From the NCBI RefSeq assembly GCF_900168265.1, contig NZ_FVZF01000014.1, positions 1-64,000 of the forward strand: DNA of 64,000 nt, in the 5' to 3' direction. The notes under the pieces were generated by a model. It ran no database searches. It had not been told where the DNA came from and worked only from the letters and a program-made list of their open reading frames with translations. The stretch comes from Salegentibacter salarius (GTDB lineage Bacteria; Bacteroidota; Bacteroidia; Flavobacteriales; Flavobacteriaceae). Each line of letters starts with the position of its first letter. The first letter of the stretch is position 1. The position numbers and the translations under genes are program-made. Positions 27,264 to 36,707 of this stretch are shown here, piece after piece.

Positions 27264-28178
27264 TTAAGCTTCTCTTTTAAATTCCATTTTATTTACGAGT
27301 TCCCAGTCCTGGCTGCCTTCTTTTGGTAAGTAAACATTCCATTCTATATGGTCGTTATCTTTTTTCAGGATTACGTGTTTGGCTTGTTTCTTCTCATTAT
27401 TTTGAATGTAATCTTCCATAAACTCAAATTCCCCGTTGCCTTTATCGGTTATAGAAATATCAGAAACCTCAATACCGTTAGGGTTAATTGCATTAACATA
27501 AGCCATTTGGTAAGTGTCATCCATAGCATCGTAAGCTACTATTCTTTCGCAACAAGCAGCATTTCCTTCCTTGGTATGGGTTATTCTTAAAACCGATTCC
27601 CCGGGTAAGTAAGTAATATTTTGTGTGCTTTTGGGTGCATCTATCGCCTGGCCATCTCTATAACCGGTTTGTGTTATTTCCCATTCTCCCGCTAGAAAAT
27701 CTAACTTTCGATGCTTATTTTCTAAACGAGCTAATTTTGAAAGCGAAGCTTGTTTCATTTCAGTTTTTTCTGCTTCGTCCTCTATATTTTCCGCTAATTT
27801 TGCAGCTTTCTTAAAATTCTCTTTGGCTTTCTCATTCTCTCCTTTTTCCAATAATAGATCACCATAAGAATCATAAGGATTGGCTTGTTCTGGATATTCT
27901 TCAATTTGTGCTTTAAAAACCTGCTCTGCAGTTTCCAGGTCTTTATCCTCCATCATCAACTTGTAACCCAGGAGATTTAAAGGTTCCTGCAAACCTTGGT
28001 ATTCTGCAGTTTTATGCTTTTCATACATTTTCATGGCTTTATCAAGCCCGTTACTTTTATACTCTTCATATAATTTCTCTTCCAGCACTGTTTCATTTTC
28101 TTCCTGCGCAAACAGCAAGCCACCGCATAAAATAAGCATCAAGCTTACCAATCTTCTTAAAACTATTCCCTCTTTCAT
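27264..28178 (-). CDS. Secreted TPR protein with lipocalin-like C-terminal domain
   Basis: A 304-residue protein with a signal peptide (LRRLVSLMLILCGGLLFAQ). TPR-type repeats follow (about 60-135; NPYDSYGDLLLEKGENEKAKENFKKAA). The C-terminal half (LDFLAGEWEITQTGYRDGQA and further beta-strand-rich sequence) resembles the DUF1579-like barrel family, in which FLxGxW is the hallmark. I start at ATG 28178, which places the signal peptide at the N-terminus; the longer frame adds 31 unrelated residues. It is monocistronic. Confidence 0.78.
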   Translation of the reverse strand: MKEGIVLRRLVSLMLILCGGLLFAQEENETVLEEKLYEEYKSNGLDKAMKMYEKHKTAEYQGLQEPLNLLGYKLMMEDKDLETAEQVFKAQIEEYPEQANPYDSYGDLLLEKGENEKAKENFKKAAKLAENIEDEAEKTEMKQASLSKLARLENKHRKLDFLAGEWEITQTGYRDGQAIDAPKSTQNITYLPGESVLRITHTKEGNAACCERIVAYDAMDDTYQMAYVNAINPNGIEVSDISITDKGNGEFEFMEDYIQNNEKKQAKHVILKKDNDHIEWNVYLPKEGSQDWELVNKMEFKREA

Positions 28179-28405
28179 AATGTTTGACGTTTTGATTATG
28201 TATTTAAATTTACACAATAATGTGACTAAAATTTTTTCATGGATCATTGTTAAATACTGTAAGTCAGTCATTTGTTTGGTTTTAGATTGTTGGAAAGCCT
28301 TGGTTTTACTAAGAAAATAGTATTGAAGAGGGACAGACTAATGATTCTGATTTAGGTAAAAATTAGGGGAAATTCAGTAGAGTGTTTTTGGAGCAAAAAT
28401 GATTT

Positions 28406-30505
28406 CTAGCTAATATAATTCCAGATATTTTTATGTTTTGCGAGTTGCGCATAAGTGAAACGCAGCACTTTATTTTTTTCAAGGGAAAGGCTGGGGTCCC
28501 CTTTTAAAATTCTCATCGCATGATGGCGCGCCAATTTTAGGATGTCATTATCCTTTACAATATCGGCTATCTTAAGATTTAAAACACCGCTTTGCTGGGT
28601 GCCCATAATATCGCCGGGGCCACGTAATTTCAAATCAACTTCGGCAATTTCGAAACCATCGTTAGTGGCGGTCATGGTTTCCAGCCTGATTTTACTGTCG
28701 TTGGATAGTTTGTGACCGGTCATTAAAATACAGAAACTCTGTTCCGCACCACGGCCTACACGGCCTCTAAGTTGGTGAAGTTGAGAAAGGCCAAATCGCT
28801 CGGCACTTTCAATAATCATGACACTGGCATTTGGCACATTTACTCCAACTTCAATAACCGTGGTAGCGACCATAATCTGGGTTTCACCGCGAACAAAACG
28901 ATCCATTTCATAATCTTTAGCGTCAGATTTCATCTGGCCATGAACTATAGAAATTTGCTCATCTGGAAACTCGCGGGCAATACTTTCATACCCATCCATT
29001 AAATCTTTATAATCCATTTTTTCCGATTCCTGGATCAATGGATAGACCACATAAACCTGCCGACCTTTTTTTATCTCGTCTTTTATAAAAGCGAAAACTT
29101 TAAGTCGGTTGCTATCATAGCGGTGTACGGTTTTAATAGGTTTTCTGCCAGGCGGTAATTCATCTATTACCGAAATGTCTAAATCGCCGTAAAGACTCAT
29201 GGCCAGAGTTCTGGGAATTGGCGTTGCCGTCATTACTAAGATATGTGGTGGTACCTGGTTTTTTCGCCATAATTTTGCGCGTTGCGCTACACCAAATCGG
29301 TGTTGTTCATCTATAACGGCCAATCCTAAATTTTTAAATTTCACCTTGTCTTCTAGTAAAGCGTGGGTGCCAATTAGGATATCTATTTCTCCGTTCTCCA
29401 GCGTTTCGTGAATTTCCCGCCGGGCTTTAGTTTTGGAAGAACCGGTAAGCAAATAAATACTGGTGTCCAGATCCTTGCAAAGTTCTACAAGACCATTATA
29501 GTGCTGAATTGCGAGAATTTCGGTGGGCGCCATCAGACAAGCCTGGAAACTATTATCTAAAGCAATAAACATGGACATTAGTGCCACAATGGTTTTACCC
29601 GATCCTACGTCACCTTGAAGTAAACGATTCATTTGCGCACCACTACCAAGATCAGCCCTAATTTCTTTGATTACCTTTTTTTGAGCGCCGGTAAGTTCAA
29701 AAGGAAGATGGTTTTTATAGAATTCGCTGAAATTTTGCCCAATTTCTTCAAAAACAAAACCTTTTATCTTTTGCTTTTGCAGCATATTTTTAATCAGCAA
29801 TTGCAACTGAATATAAAATAGTTCTTCAAACTTTAAGCGGAATTGTGCCTTAGCCAACAATTCCTGGCTCTGCGGAAAATGAATATTGAATACCGCTTCT
29901 GCCTTAGGAATCAGTTTTAATTCTGAAGTAATTTCTTCAGAAAGCGTATCGTAGAATTTCCCTTTAGTTTCAATAAAAAGCTGTTGCATCAGTTTATTGA
30001 TAACCCGGTTGGTGATACCCGATTTTACTAACTTTTCTGTAGAAGGATAAATAGGCTGCATCGCAGTGCGCAGTTGTTTTTTATATTCTTCCACCGATTC
30101 CATTTCGGGATGCGGCATACTAAAAAGGCCGTTAAACCAATTGGTCTTTCCAAAGATCACATAAGGCGTATTGATCTTTAAATTCTCCCGAATCCATTTT
30201 TGGCCACGAAACCAAACCAGTTCCATTTTTCCCGTTTCGTCTATAAAATCTGCTACCAGGCGCTTGCCGCGTTTTTGCTCTACACTTCTTATATGGGTGA
30301 TTTTTCCAACCACCTGAACTTCAGCTGAATTTCGTTGTAATTCGTTTATTTTATAAAAACGGGTTTTGTCCAGATATCGATTAGGGAAGAAATTCACTAG
30401 ATCCTGGTAGGTATGAATGCCAAGTTCTTTCCGCAGTAGATCAGCGCGGTTTGGGCCGACTCCTTTTAGGTAATCTATGGGTGTTTGCAGAATATTAGCG
30501 TTCAT
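28406..30505 (-). CDS. recG: ATP-dependent DNA helicase RecG
   Basis: A 699-residue branch-migration and fork-reversal helicase. It has the N-terminal wedge/OB domain, Walker A GDVGSGKT, the DExH-type box as VIDEQHRFG, motif III TATPIPRT, and C-terminal motifs including TTVIEVGVNVPNA and LHQLRGRVGRG. The length is normal. It is divergent from the M1 peptidase gene. Confidence 0.97.
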   Translation of the reverse strand: MNANILQTPIDYLKGVGPNRADLLRKELGIHTYQDLVNFFPNRYLDKTRFYKINELQRNSAEVQVVGKITHIRSVEQKRGKRLVADFIDETGKMELVWFRGQKWIRENLKINTPYVIFGKTNWFNGLFSMPHPEMESVEEYKKQLRTAMQPIYPSTEKLVKSGITNRVINKLMQQLFIETKGKFYDTLSEEITSELKLIPKAEAVFNIHFPQSQELLAKAQFRLKFEELFYIQLQLLIKNMLQKQKIKGFVFEEIGQNFSEFYKNHLPFELTGAQKKVIKEIRADLGSGAQMNRLLQGDVGSGKTIVALMSMFIALDNSFQACLMAPTEILAIQHYNGLVELCKDLDTSIYLLTGSSKTKARREIHETLENGEIDILIGTHALLEDKVKFKNLGLAVIDEQHRFGVAQRAKLWRKNQVPPHILVMTATPIPRTLAMSLYGDLDISVIDELPPGRKPIKTVHRYDSNRLKVFAFIKDEIKKGRQVYVVYPLIQESEKMDYKDLMDGYESIAREFPDEQISIVHGQMKSDAKDYEMDRFVRGETQIMVATTVIEVGVNVPNASVMIIESAERFGLSQLHQLRGRVGRGAEQSFCILMTGHKLSNDSKIRLETMTATNDGFEIAEVDLKLRGPGDIMGTQQSGVLNLKIADIVKDNDILKLARHHAMRILKGDPSLSLEKNKVLRFTYAQLAKHKNIWNYIS

Positions 30506-30624
30506 GAAAACGAAGATATTAAAATCAGGTTTTTTAGGTTGAATTTCCTATAAAAATAAACCTGAATTTTTCTGAAGCCAGAATTTTATGAAGATTTCGT
30601 AATTTGCGAGGGTAGATTTTTATT

Positions 30625-32739
30625 ATGAGATACCCCCTTATCATCCTCTTTTTTTGTTTTGGCTGGAATACTTACAGCCAGGCGCCATTAGCTGATTCGC
30701 TGGATCAGATCAATAGTATAGATTTTAAAAAAGCTGAAGCCGAAATCCGAGTTATACCTGAGGAAAAGCAGGTTTCCGGTACAATAGAATATAATTTTCA
30801 GATTCTAAAAAGCATTGATTCGTTTTATGTAGATGCCAGAAATATGAATTTTGATGAGGTGCTGCTGAACGAAAAATCGGTAGCTTTTAGAAATACCGAC
30901 CAGCGCATTTGGATAAAGAATGAATTATCACCTTCGGAAAACAATTCCCTTCAACTGAAATATTCAGTAGAACCAAAGAAAGCAGTTTATTTTATCAACT
31001 GGGAACTTCCTGATTCTATAGATGCACCAAAGCAAGTCTGGACGCAAGGGCAGGGAAGGTACACTTCCAATTGGTTGCCATCTTTTGACGATCAGCGAGA
31101 AAAAGTAGAATTTGATATTTCGTATCAATTTCCCCAAAACCTCGAAGTGATGGCGAATGGTGAACTCATCGCAACTTCTTCAAACGATTCTTTAAAAAAT
31201 TGGAGTTTTGATATGCAGCGGCCTATGAGTAGCTATTTGCTGGCTTTTGCTGCGGGAAATTATTTAATGGAGGAAACCGAATCTTCTTCAGGAGTTGCAT
31301 TGCAATTTTATATGCCGGTTTCAGAAAAAGCAAATTTGGAACCCACTTACCGGCATACCAAAACCATTTTTGATTTTCTGGAAAATGAAATAGGAGTAGC
31401 ATATCCGTGGCAAAATTACAAGCAGGCACCGGTGCGAGATTTTCTATATTCTGGAATGGAAAATACCACAGCTACTATTTTTGACCACGCTTTTATTACC
31501 GATTCGATTGCTTTTAAAGACCGGAATTATGTGAGTGTAAATGCACACGAAATGGCTCACCAATGGTTTGGGAATTTGGTGACTGCAGAAACCGCTAACG
31601 ATCACTGGTTACACGAAGGTTTTGCCACTTTTTACGCTTTATTGGCAGAACGGGAAATTTTTGGAGATGATTATTATTACTGGAAGCTTTACCAATCTGC
31701 CGAGCAGTTAAAGGAATTAAGTGATCAAGGCAAAGGCGAACCGGTAACTAAAGCTAACGCAAGTTCGCTTACCTATTATCATAAAGGTGCCTGGGCTTTG
31801 CATATTTTGAGAGAAAAAGTGGGCAAAGAAGCTTTTAACACAGCGGTAAAGAATTACCTGGAACAATATAAATTTAAAACAGCCACCACTAGTAATTTTA
31901 TAGCCGAAGTTGAAGCAGCTGCCAATGTAGATTTGCCCGATTTTATTGCGAAGTGGTTAAACCAAACCGCTTTTCAGGGATTTGCAGCCTTAAATTCTTT
32001 AAAAAATTCTGAATTTATAAAGAAACATTTAGAAATTCTGGCTCTAAGAGAAACTCCGCTAGAGAAAAAAGAAGAGCTTTTAAGTGCAGCCTTAGATTTT
32101 CCGGTAAGTGATTATACCGGGCAGGAGGTAGTTTACCAATTGGCAGATGAAACTTCAGAAACAGCGATAAACCTTTATAAAAAAGCATTTAAAACCAATA
32201 ATATTTATGTTCGGCAGGCTATTGCTACCAGCATGAAAAGAATTCCGAAGCAACTTAAAAGCGAATTTGAATCTTTGCTTGACGATAAATCTTATCTCAC
32301 AAAAGAAGTAGCGCTACTAAAATTATGGATGAATTTTCCGCAAAAGGTTTCCACTTATTTGAATAAAACCAGGGGAGTTGCCGGTTTTACCAATAAAAAC
32401 GTGCGAATGCTCTGGTTAACCTTGAATCTTATAACTCCAGATTATGAGCCTGGAAAACAACAGGAAATTTACCAGGAACTTTCGAGGTATACCGCTACCT
32501 ACTATCCTATAGAAGTAAGAGAAAACGCTTTTGGTTATTTATATCAAATAAATAGTTTTACTAATCAAAACTTACTGGATCTAATGCAGGGAACACAGCA
32601 TCACGCTTATAGGTTTAGGGATTATAGCAGGCAATTGCTAGACGAGTTGCTAAAGAAGGAAGAATATCGGCAAAAATTCTTAGCTTTAGATGATCGTCTT
32701 TCTCAAAAAGAGCAGGATTATTTGCAAACTAAACTTTAA
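30625..32739 (+). CDS. M1 family aminopeptidase
   Basis: A 704-residue secreted zinc aminopeptidase (signal peptide ending near NTYSQA). The exopeptidase motif appears as SGMEN (about 276-280) in place of GAMEN, and the zinc site is HEMAH (308-312) with Glu331 in WLHEGF. The C-terminal half is helical, as in the family, but shorter than in PepN. The tandem patatin genes start three bases after its stop, so all three may be co-transcribed. Confidence 0.92.
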   Translation: MRYPLIILFFCFGWNTYSQAPLADSLDQINSIDFKKAEAEIRVIPEEKQVSGTIEYNFQILKSIDSFYVDARNMNFDEVLLNEKSVAFRNTDQRIWIKNELSPSENNSLQLKYSVEPKKAVYFINWELPDSIDAPKQVWTQGQGRYTSNWLPSFDDQREKVEFDISYQFPQNLEVMANGELIATSSNDSLKNWSFDMQRPMSSYLLAFAAGNYLMEETESSSGVALQFYMPVSEKANLEPTYRHTKTIFDFLENEIGVAYPWQNYKQAPVRDFLYSGMENTTATIFDHAFITDSIAFKDRNYVSVNAHEMAHQWFGNLVTAETANDHWLHEGFATFYALLAEREIFGDDYYYWKLYQSAEQLKELSDQGKGEPVTKANASSLTYYHKGAWALHILREKVGKEAFNTAVKNYLEQYKFKTATTSNFIAEVEAAANVDLPDFIAKWLNQTAFQGFAALNSLKNSEFIKKHLEILALRETPLEKKEELLSAALDFPVSDYTGQEVVYQLADETSETAINLYKKAFKTNNIYVRQAIATSMKRIPKQLKSEFESLLDDKSYLTKEVALLKLWMNFPQKVSTYLNKTRGVAGFTNKNVRMLWLTLNLITPDYEPGKQQEIYQELSRYTATYYPIEVRENAFGYLYQINSFTNQNLLDLMQGTQHHAYRFRDYSRQLLDELLKKEEYRQKFLALDDRLSQKEQDYLQTKL

Positions 32740-32742
32740 TTA

Positions 32743-33645
32743 ATGCGGGCATTAGTAATATCTGGTGGAGGTAGCAAAGGCGCTTTTGCCGGCGGTGTTG
32801 CCCAATATTTAATTGAAGAATTAAAACGGGATTACGATCTTTACCTGGGAACTTCAACCGGTAGTTTGCTAATTTCTCACCTGGCTTTGAATAAGTGTGA
32901 GAAGATAAAGGATATCTACACTTCGGTGAATCAGTCTAGTATCTTCAGTAATCGGCCTTTTCTTATTAAACGACGTCACGGCTACGATCAAATAAGCATA
33001 AATCACTTTAATGTAATTCGTAATTTTATTCAGGGGAAGAAAACTTTTGGTGAAAGTAAAAACTTGAAAAAACTCATTCAAAACACCTTAACCAAAGAGG
33101 AATTTTTGAGCTTAAAATCCAGTAAAAAGGATATCGTGGTTACTGTTTCCAATATTTCCCTTAATACAGTAGAATATAAATCGATTAAAGATTTTGAATA
33201 CGAAGAATTTTGTGAATGGATCTGGATTTCGTGTAATTACACACCTTTTATGAGCCTGGTGCAAAAGGATGGTTGTGAATATGCCGATGGTGGCCTGGGA
33301 ACAATGGTGCCTATTGAAGAAGCTATTAAAAGGGGAGCAACCCATATAGATGCTGTTATTTTACAAACCGAAGCTACTTTTTATAATAGAATGCCTTCAA
33401 AAAACGTTTTTGGATTGATCACTAATTTGTTTCGGTTTATGCTAGATAGAATAGAGAAGCAGAATATTCAAATTGGGAAATTTGCCGCAGCCAATAAAAA
33501 TACGACCATAAATTTTTACTACACACCTACGGTATTAACTACCAATTCCCTTATTTTTGATGAGAAACAAATGAAATCCTGGTGGAAAACTGGCTATACT
33601 TATGCCAGAGAAAAAAGCGAGGAAATGAACCAAATTGAACCTTAA
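32743..33645 (+). CDS. Patatin-like phospholipase, first copy
   Basis: A 300-residue cytoplasmic lipid acyl hydrolase. The oxyanion loop is SGGGSKGAFAGG (7-18), the nucleophile elbow is GTSTG (Ser38) and the catalytic Asp is in ADGGLG (Asp182), giving the Ser-Asp dyad of patatins. There is no signal peptide. It is followed immediately by a paralogue; its stop and the next start share one base (TAATG). Length and motifs are complete. Confidence 0.9.
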   Translation: MRALVISGGGSKGAFAGGVAQYLIEELKRDYDLYLGTSTGSLLISHLALNKCEKIKDIYTSVNQSSIFSNRPFLIKRRHGYDQISINHFNVIRNFIQGKKTFGESKNLKKLIQNTLTKEEFLSLKSSKKDIVVTVSNISLNTVEYKSIKDFEYEEFCEWIWISCNYTPFMSLVQKDGCEYADGGLGTMVPIEEAIKRGATHIDAVILQTEATFYNRMPSKNVFGLITNLFRFMLDRIEKQNIQIGKFAAANKNTTINFYYTPTVLTTNSLIFDEKQMKSWWKTGYTYAREKSEEMNQIEP

Positions 33646-34568
33646 TGCGTGCACTGGTAATATCGGGCGGGGGCAGTAAAGGCGCTTTTGCAGGCGGCGT
33701 TGCCCAATATTTAATTCAGGAAGAAGGCAAGAAGTACGATTTATTTCTGGGCACTTCTACCGGAAGTCTTTTAATTCCGCACCTTGCTATGGGAAATATA
33801 GACAAGGTCTATGACATTTACACCAATGTAAACCAGCGTAAGATTTTTAATGTAAATCCTTTTGTAGTAAAGCGAAAGGAAGGTAGGGAGTATGTGACGA
33901 TCAATTATTTTAACATGTTCTGGCAATTTGTTCGGAAGAAAAGGACGTTTGGAGAAAGTCAAAACCTACGAAAACATATAAAGCGTAATTTTTCTGAGGA
34001 AAATTTCGATCATCTTAAAAACCAGGTGGAAGATGTAGTGGTTACCGTTTCTAATTTGTCTAAAAACCGGGTAGAGTATAAATCGATTAACGATTTTACT
34101 TACGAAGATTTTTGTGACTGGATCTGGATAAGCTGTAATTATATTCCTTTTATGAGTTTAGCCAAAAAAGACGGATTTGAATATGCCGATGGAGGATTGG
34201 GTTGTGTAGTGCCAATTCGGGAAGCAATAAAGCGTGGAGCTACAGAAGTTGATGCTATTATTCTGGAAGCCGAAAATATGGAATACAACAAGGTTTTAGG
34301 TAAAAACCCATTTTCTTTAATGATCAACCTTTTTGGGTTTTTGCTGGACCAGGTAGAATATCATGATATCGTAGAGGGAAAACTTGCCGCGCTAAATAAA
34401 AAAGTGAAATTAAACACTTATTATACCCCTACAAAGCTTACAGAAAACTCCCTTGTTTTTAATAAGAAGCTTATGGGAGAGTGGTGGCAGCAAGGTTACG
34501 ATCACGCAAAAGAAAAGCATTTACAATACCTGGCTACTAAGAGAAAAGGTTTTTTCGGCTTGTTTTAG
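33645..34568 (+). CDS. Patatin-like phospholipase, second copy
   Basis: A 307-residue paralogue of the preceding gene, identical over the first 24 residues and similar throughout. Ser38 (GTSTG) and Asp182 (ADGGLG) are kept. Codons for the identical N-terminus differ at many synonymous positions, so the duplication is not recent. The 3' end overlaps the convergent 34565-35086 gene by four bases. CBASS-type effectors are also patatins, but no nucleotide cyclase or other defence gene lies nearby. Confidence 0.9.
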   Translation: MRALVISGGGSKGAFAGGVAQYLIQEEGKKYDLFLGTSTGSLLIPHLAMGNIDKVYDIYTNVNQRKIFNVNPFVVKRKEGREYVTINYFNMFWQFVRKKRTFGESQNLRKHIKRNFSEENFDHLKNQVEDVVVTVSNLSKNRVEYKSINDFTYEDFCDWIWISCNYIPFMSLAKKDGFEYADGGLGCVVPIREAIKRGATEVDAIILEAENMEYNKVLGKNPFSLMINLFGFLLDQVEYHDIVEGKLAALNKKVKLNTYYTPTKLTENSLVFNKKLMGEWWQQGYDHAKEKHLQYLATKRKGFFGLF

Positions 34569-35086
34569 ATAAAGCGTTTTACTTCATTTTTTAGATAAGC
34601 AATTGCAGCTTCGGTAGGTGATTGTTTTTCTATGAGATTTTTTAAGATTACTTCTCTTAATTTATCGGCATCGGTTACACTTTCCTGTTGATTGGCTTTT
34701 CTAATGATACCGATGGTAGCGTTTTTAGCCGTTTTTATATAATCCCAGGATTCTGTAGAAAGATAGATTTGTTGGGCCAGGTTATGCTCAAATTCCTGTT
34801 CTATAGTATTGATCAATAAACGCTCGTAAGCTTCTTTATCATCAGAATTTGGTTTTACCCTGAATAAGATTTTACCGGGAGAAATTCGCTCTAAAAATAG
34901 CGTCATTCTTTCGTAAGCCTGCAATTTAAGGGGAAGCGCTGTTTTTTGATTTTCTCTATGTAATAGAAAGCGTCTTCTATTTTCTTCATTTTTGTTATAC
35001 GAACTAAAAAAATAAAAGGCTACTACACCAACAATTAAAGCCGGCAGAATAGCTAAAAGTATTTGGGAAAGTTCTATCTGATTCAT
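34565..35086 (-). CDS. Conserved-looking hypothetical protein with N-terminal membrane anchor
   Basis: A 173-residue protein: one N-terminal hydrophobic helix (about 7-28), then a charged helical cytoplasmic part (RRRFLLHRENQKTALPLKLQ, YERMTLFLERISPGKIL). I do not recognise the family. Its start overlaps the stop of the upstream glutamate-synthase-like gene by four bases, and both proteins begin with a membrane helix, so they may act together at the membrane. Confidence 0.7.
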   Translation of the reverse strand: MNQIELSQILLAILPALIVGVVAFYFFSSYNKNEENRRRFLLHRENQKTALPLKLQAYERMTLFLERISPGKILFRVKPNSDDKEAYERLLINTIEQEFEHNLAQQIYLSTESWDYIKTAKNATIGIIRKANQQESVTDADKLREVILKNLIEKQSPTEAAIAYLKNEVKRFI

Positions 35087-36705
35087 TCGTTCTTATTATG
35101 TGGAGAGGTTTCCTCGGTTTCAGCTTCTTTGGTCGTCACTTCTTTTTGCTTATGAATTCCGCCCAGATGTGGGCAATCCATATGCGATTGAATATCGCCG
35201 AAAGGTACTTTTTCTTTATGATATGCAAAAGTGGTCGCCAGGGTTTTTGCCAGATTCTTGTCGCTTAAATTTATCTCTACATCATCCATAGTAAATTGTG
35301 ACGGATGCTCGTAACCGCAGGCGTGGGTAATCTCTAACAACTCTTTTCTGAACTTAGTGAAGTAATAGTTCACTCGGCGAGCTTTATCTTTCACATTTAT
35401 TCCTGCCTGCAACCATTTGTTTTGTGTAGCAACTCCGGTAGGGCAGGTGTTGTTATGGCAGGCTTGCGCCTGTATACAGCCAATACTCATCATTGCTTCC
35501 CGGGCAACATTTATACAATCTGCTCCCAACGCAAAAGCCATAGCTGCTTTTGCCGGAAAACCGAGTTTCCCACTGCCAATAAATACAATTCTATCGGTAA
35601 TTCCTTCATTCAGGAATATTTTGTAAACATCGGTAAATGCGTAAATCCAGGGTAATGAAACGTGATCTGCAAAACTTGGCGGCGCGGCGCCGGTACCACC
35701 TTCACCACCGTCAATTGTTATAAAATCCGGGCCTCGTTTGGTTTTTGACATAAGCGCAGCGAGTTCTTCCCATTGATTTAATCTTCCCACGGCCGATTTT
35801 ATGCCGACCGGAAGTCCGGTCGCTTCAGCGATTTCTTCAATAAAATCTAACAATTCGGGAATATTGCTAAAAGCTGAATGATTTGGTGGAGAAAGTACGT
35901 CCTGACCCATAGGGACGTGCCGAATTTCAGAAATTTCTTTGGTGATTTTTGAAGCTGGTAATACTCCGCCTTTTCCTGGTTTGGCACCCTGTGAAAGCTT
36001 GACTTCGATAGCTCGAATCTGAGGATTCTCTTTTACGAGTGCCACCATTCTATCCATAGAAAAGTTTCCATTTTCGTCCCGAACTCCAAAATATCCAGTT
36101 CCAAAATGAAAAACCACATCGGCTCCTTTTTGATGGTATTGTGAAAGTCCTCCTTCTCCAGTATTGTGATAAGCACCGGCTTCTTTGCAACCCTCATTTA
36201 AAGATTCAATAGCCCTGGCTGAAAGAGAACCAAAACTCATAGCAGAAACATTGATTATCGAGGCCGGTCTAAAAGGGCGTTCTCTTTTGTTATATTCTCC
36301 CATCACTTTCCCGCAGGCAATAAAATTTGGGTCTATTGCATTAGGATGCTTTTCATCTAATTTATAAGGAATCATCGCATTATTGATAAAGATATAATGC
36401 GTTGAAAAAATATCCTGATCGGTTCCAAAACCCTCGTAATTATTTTCATTTTTGGCCGAAGCATAAATCCAGCCGCGTTCAACCCGGTTAAAAGGTAATT
36501 CCTCCCTGTTGCTAGCCACGATATACTGGCGTAATTCCGGGCCAATTCCTTCTAAAAAATAGCGTAAATGCCCAACCACCGGGAAATTGTGCTTAATAGT
36601 ATGTTCCCGGCTGAAGAAAATATCTTTAATAGCGATAAAAACAATAACAATTAAGATCCATCCCCACCATTCAATTGAAGCCAAAACATCAAATACATTT
36701 TCCAT
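35083..36705 (-). CDS. FMN-binding glutamate-synthase-like protein, membrane anchored
   Basis: A 540-residue protein carrying the FMN/Fe-S domain of glutamate synthase (GltB2/archaeal-type), without a glutaminase domain. Motifs are NVSAMSFGSLS, NTGEGGLS, ITIDGGEGGTGAAPPSF, and the cluster-binding SIGCIQAQACHNNTCPTGVA. Residues about 13-30 are a membrane helix (WWGWILIVIVFIAI). The C-terminal CPHLGG and a Glu-rich tail follow. It lies two bases after the M20 amidohydrolase gene and overlaps the 173-residue gene, forming an operon. The physiological substrate of this subfamily is not settled. Confidence 0.88.
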   Translation of the reverse strand: MENVFDVLASIEWWGWILIVIVFIAIKDIFFSREHTIKHNFPVVGHLRYFLEGIGPELRQYIVASNREELPFNRVERGWIYASAKNENNYEGFGTDQDIFSTHYIFINNAMIPYKLDEKHPNAIDPNFIACGKVMGEYNKRERPFRPASIINVSAMSFGSLSARAIESLNEGCKEAGAYHNTGEGGLSQYHQKGADVVFHFGTGYFGVRDENGNFSMDRMVALVKENPQIRAIEVKLSQGAKPGKGGVLPASKITKEISEIRHVPMGQDVLSPPNHSAFSNIPELLDFIEEIAEATGLPVGIKSAVGRLNQWEELAALMSKTKRGPDFITIDGGEGGTGAAPPSFADHVSLPWIYAFTDVYKIFLNEGITDRIVFIGSGKLGFPAKAAMAFALGADCINVAREAMMSIGCIQAQACHNNTCPTGVATQNKWLQAGINVKDKARRVNYYFTKFRKELLEITHACGYEHPSQFTMDDVEINLSDKNLAKTLATTFAYHKEKVPFGDIQSHMDCPHLGGIHKQKEVTTKEAETEETSPHNKNE

Positions 36706-36707
36706 AA

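Noticed and set aside
32743-34568. Patatins as CBASS anti-phage effectors
   Set aside because: No CD-NTase, Cap2/Cap3 or other defence gene is adjacent; neighbours are a peptidase and metabolic genes.
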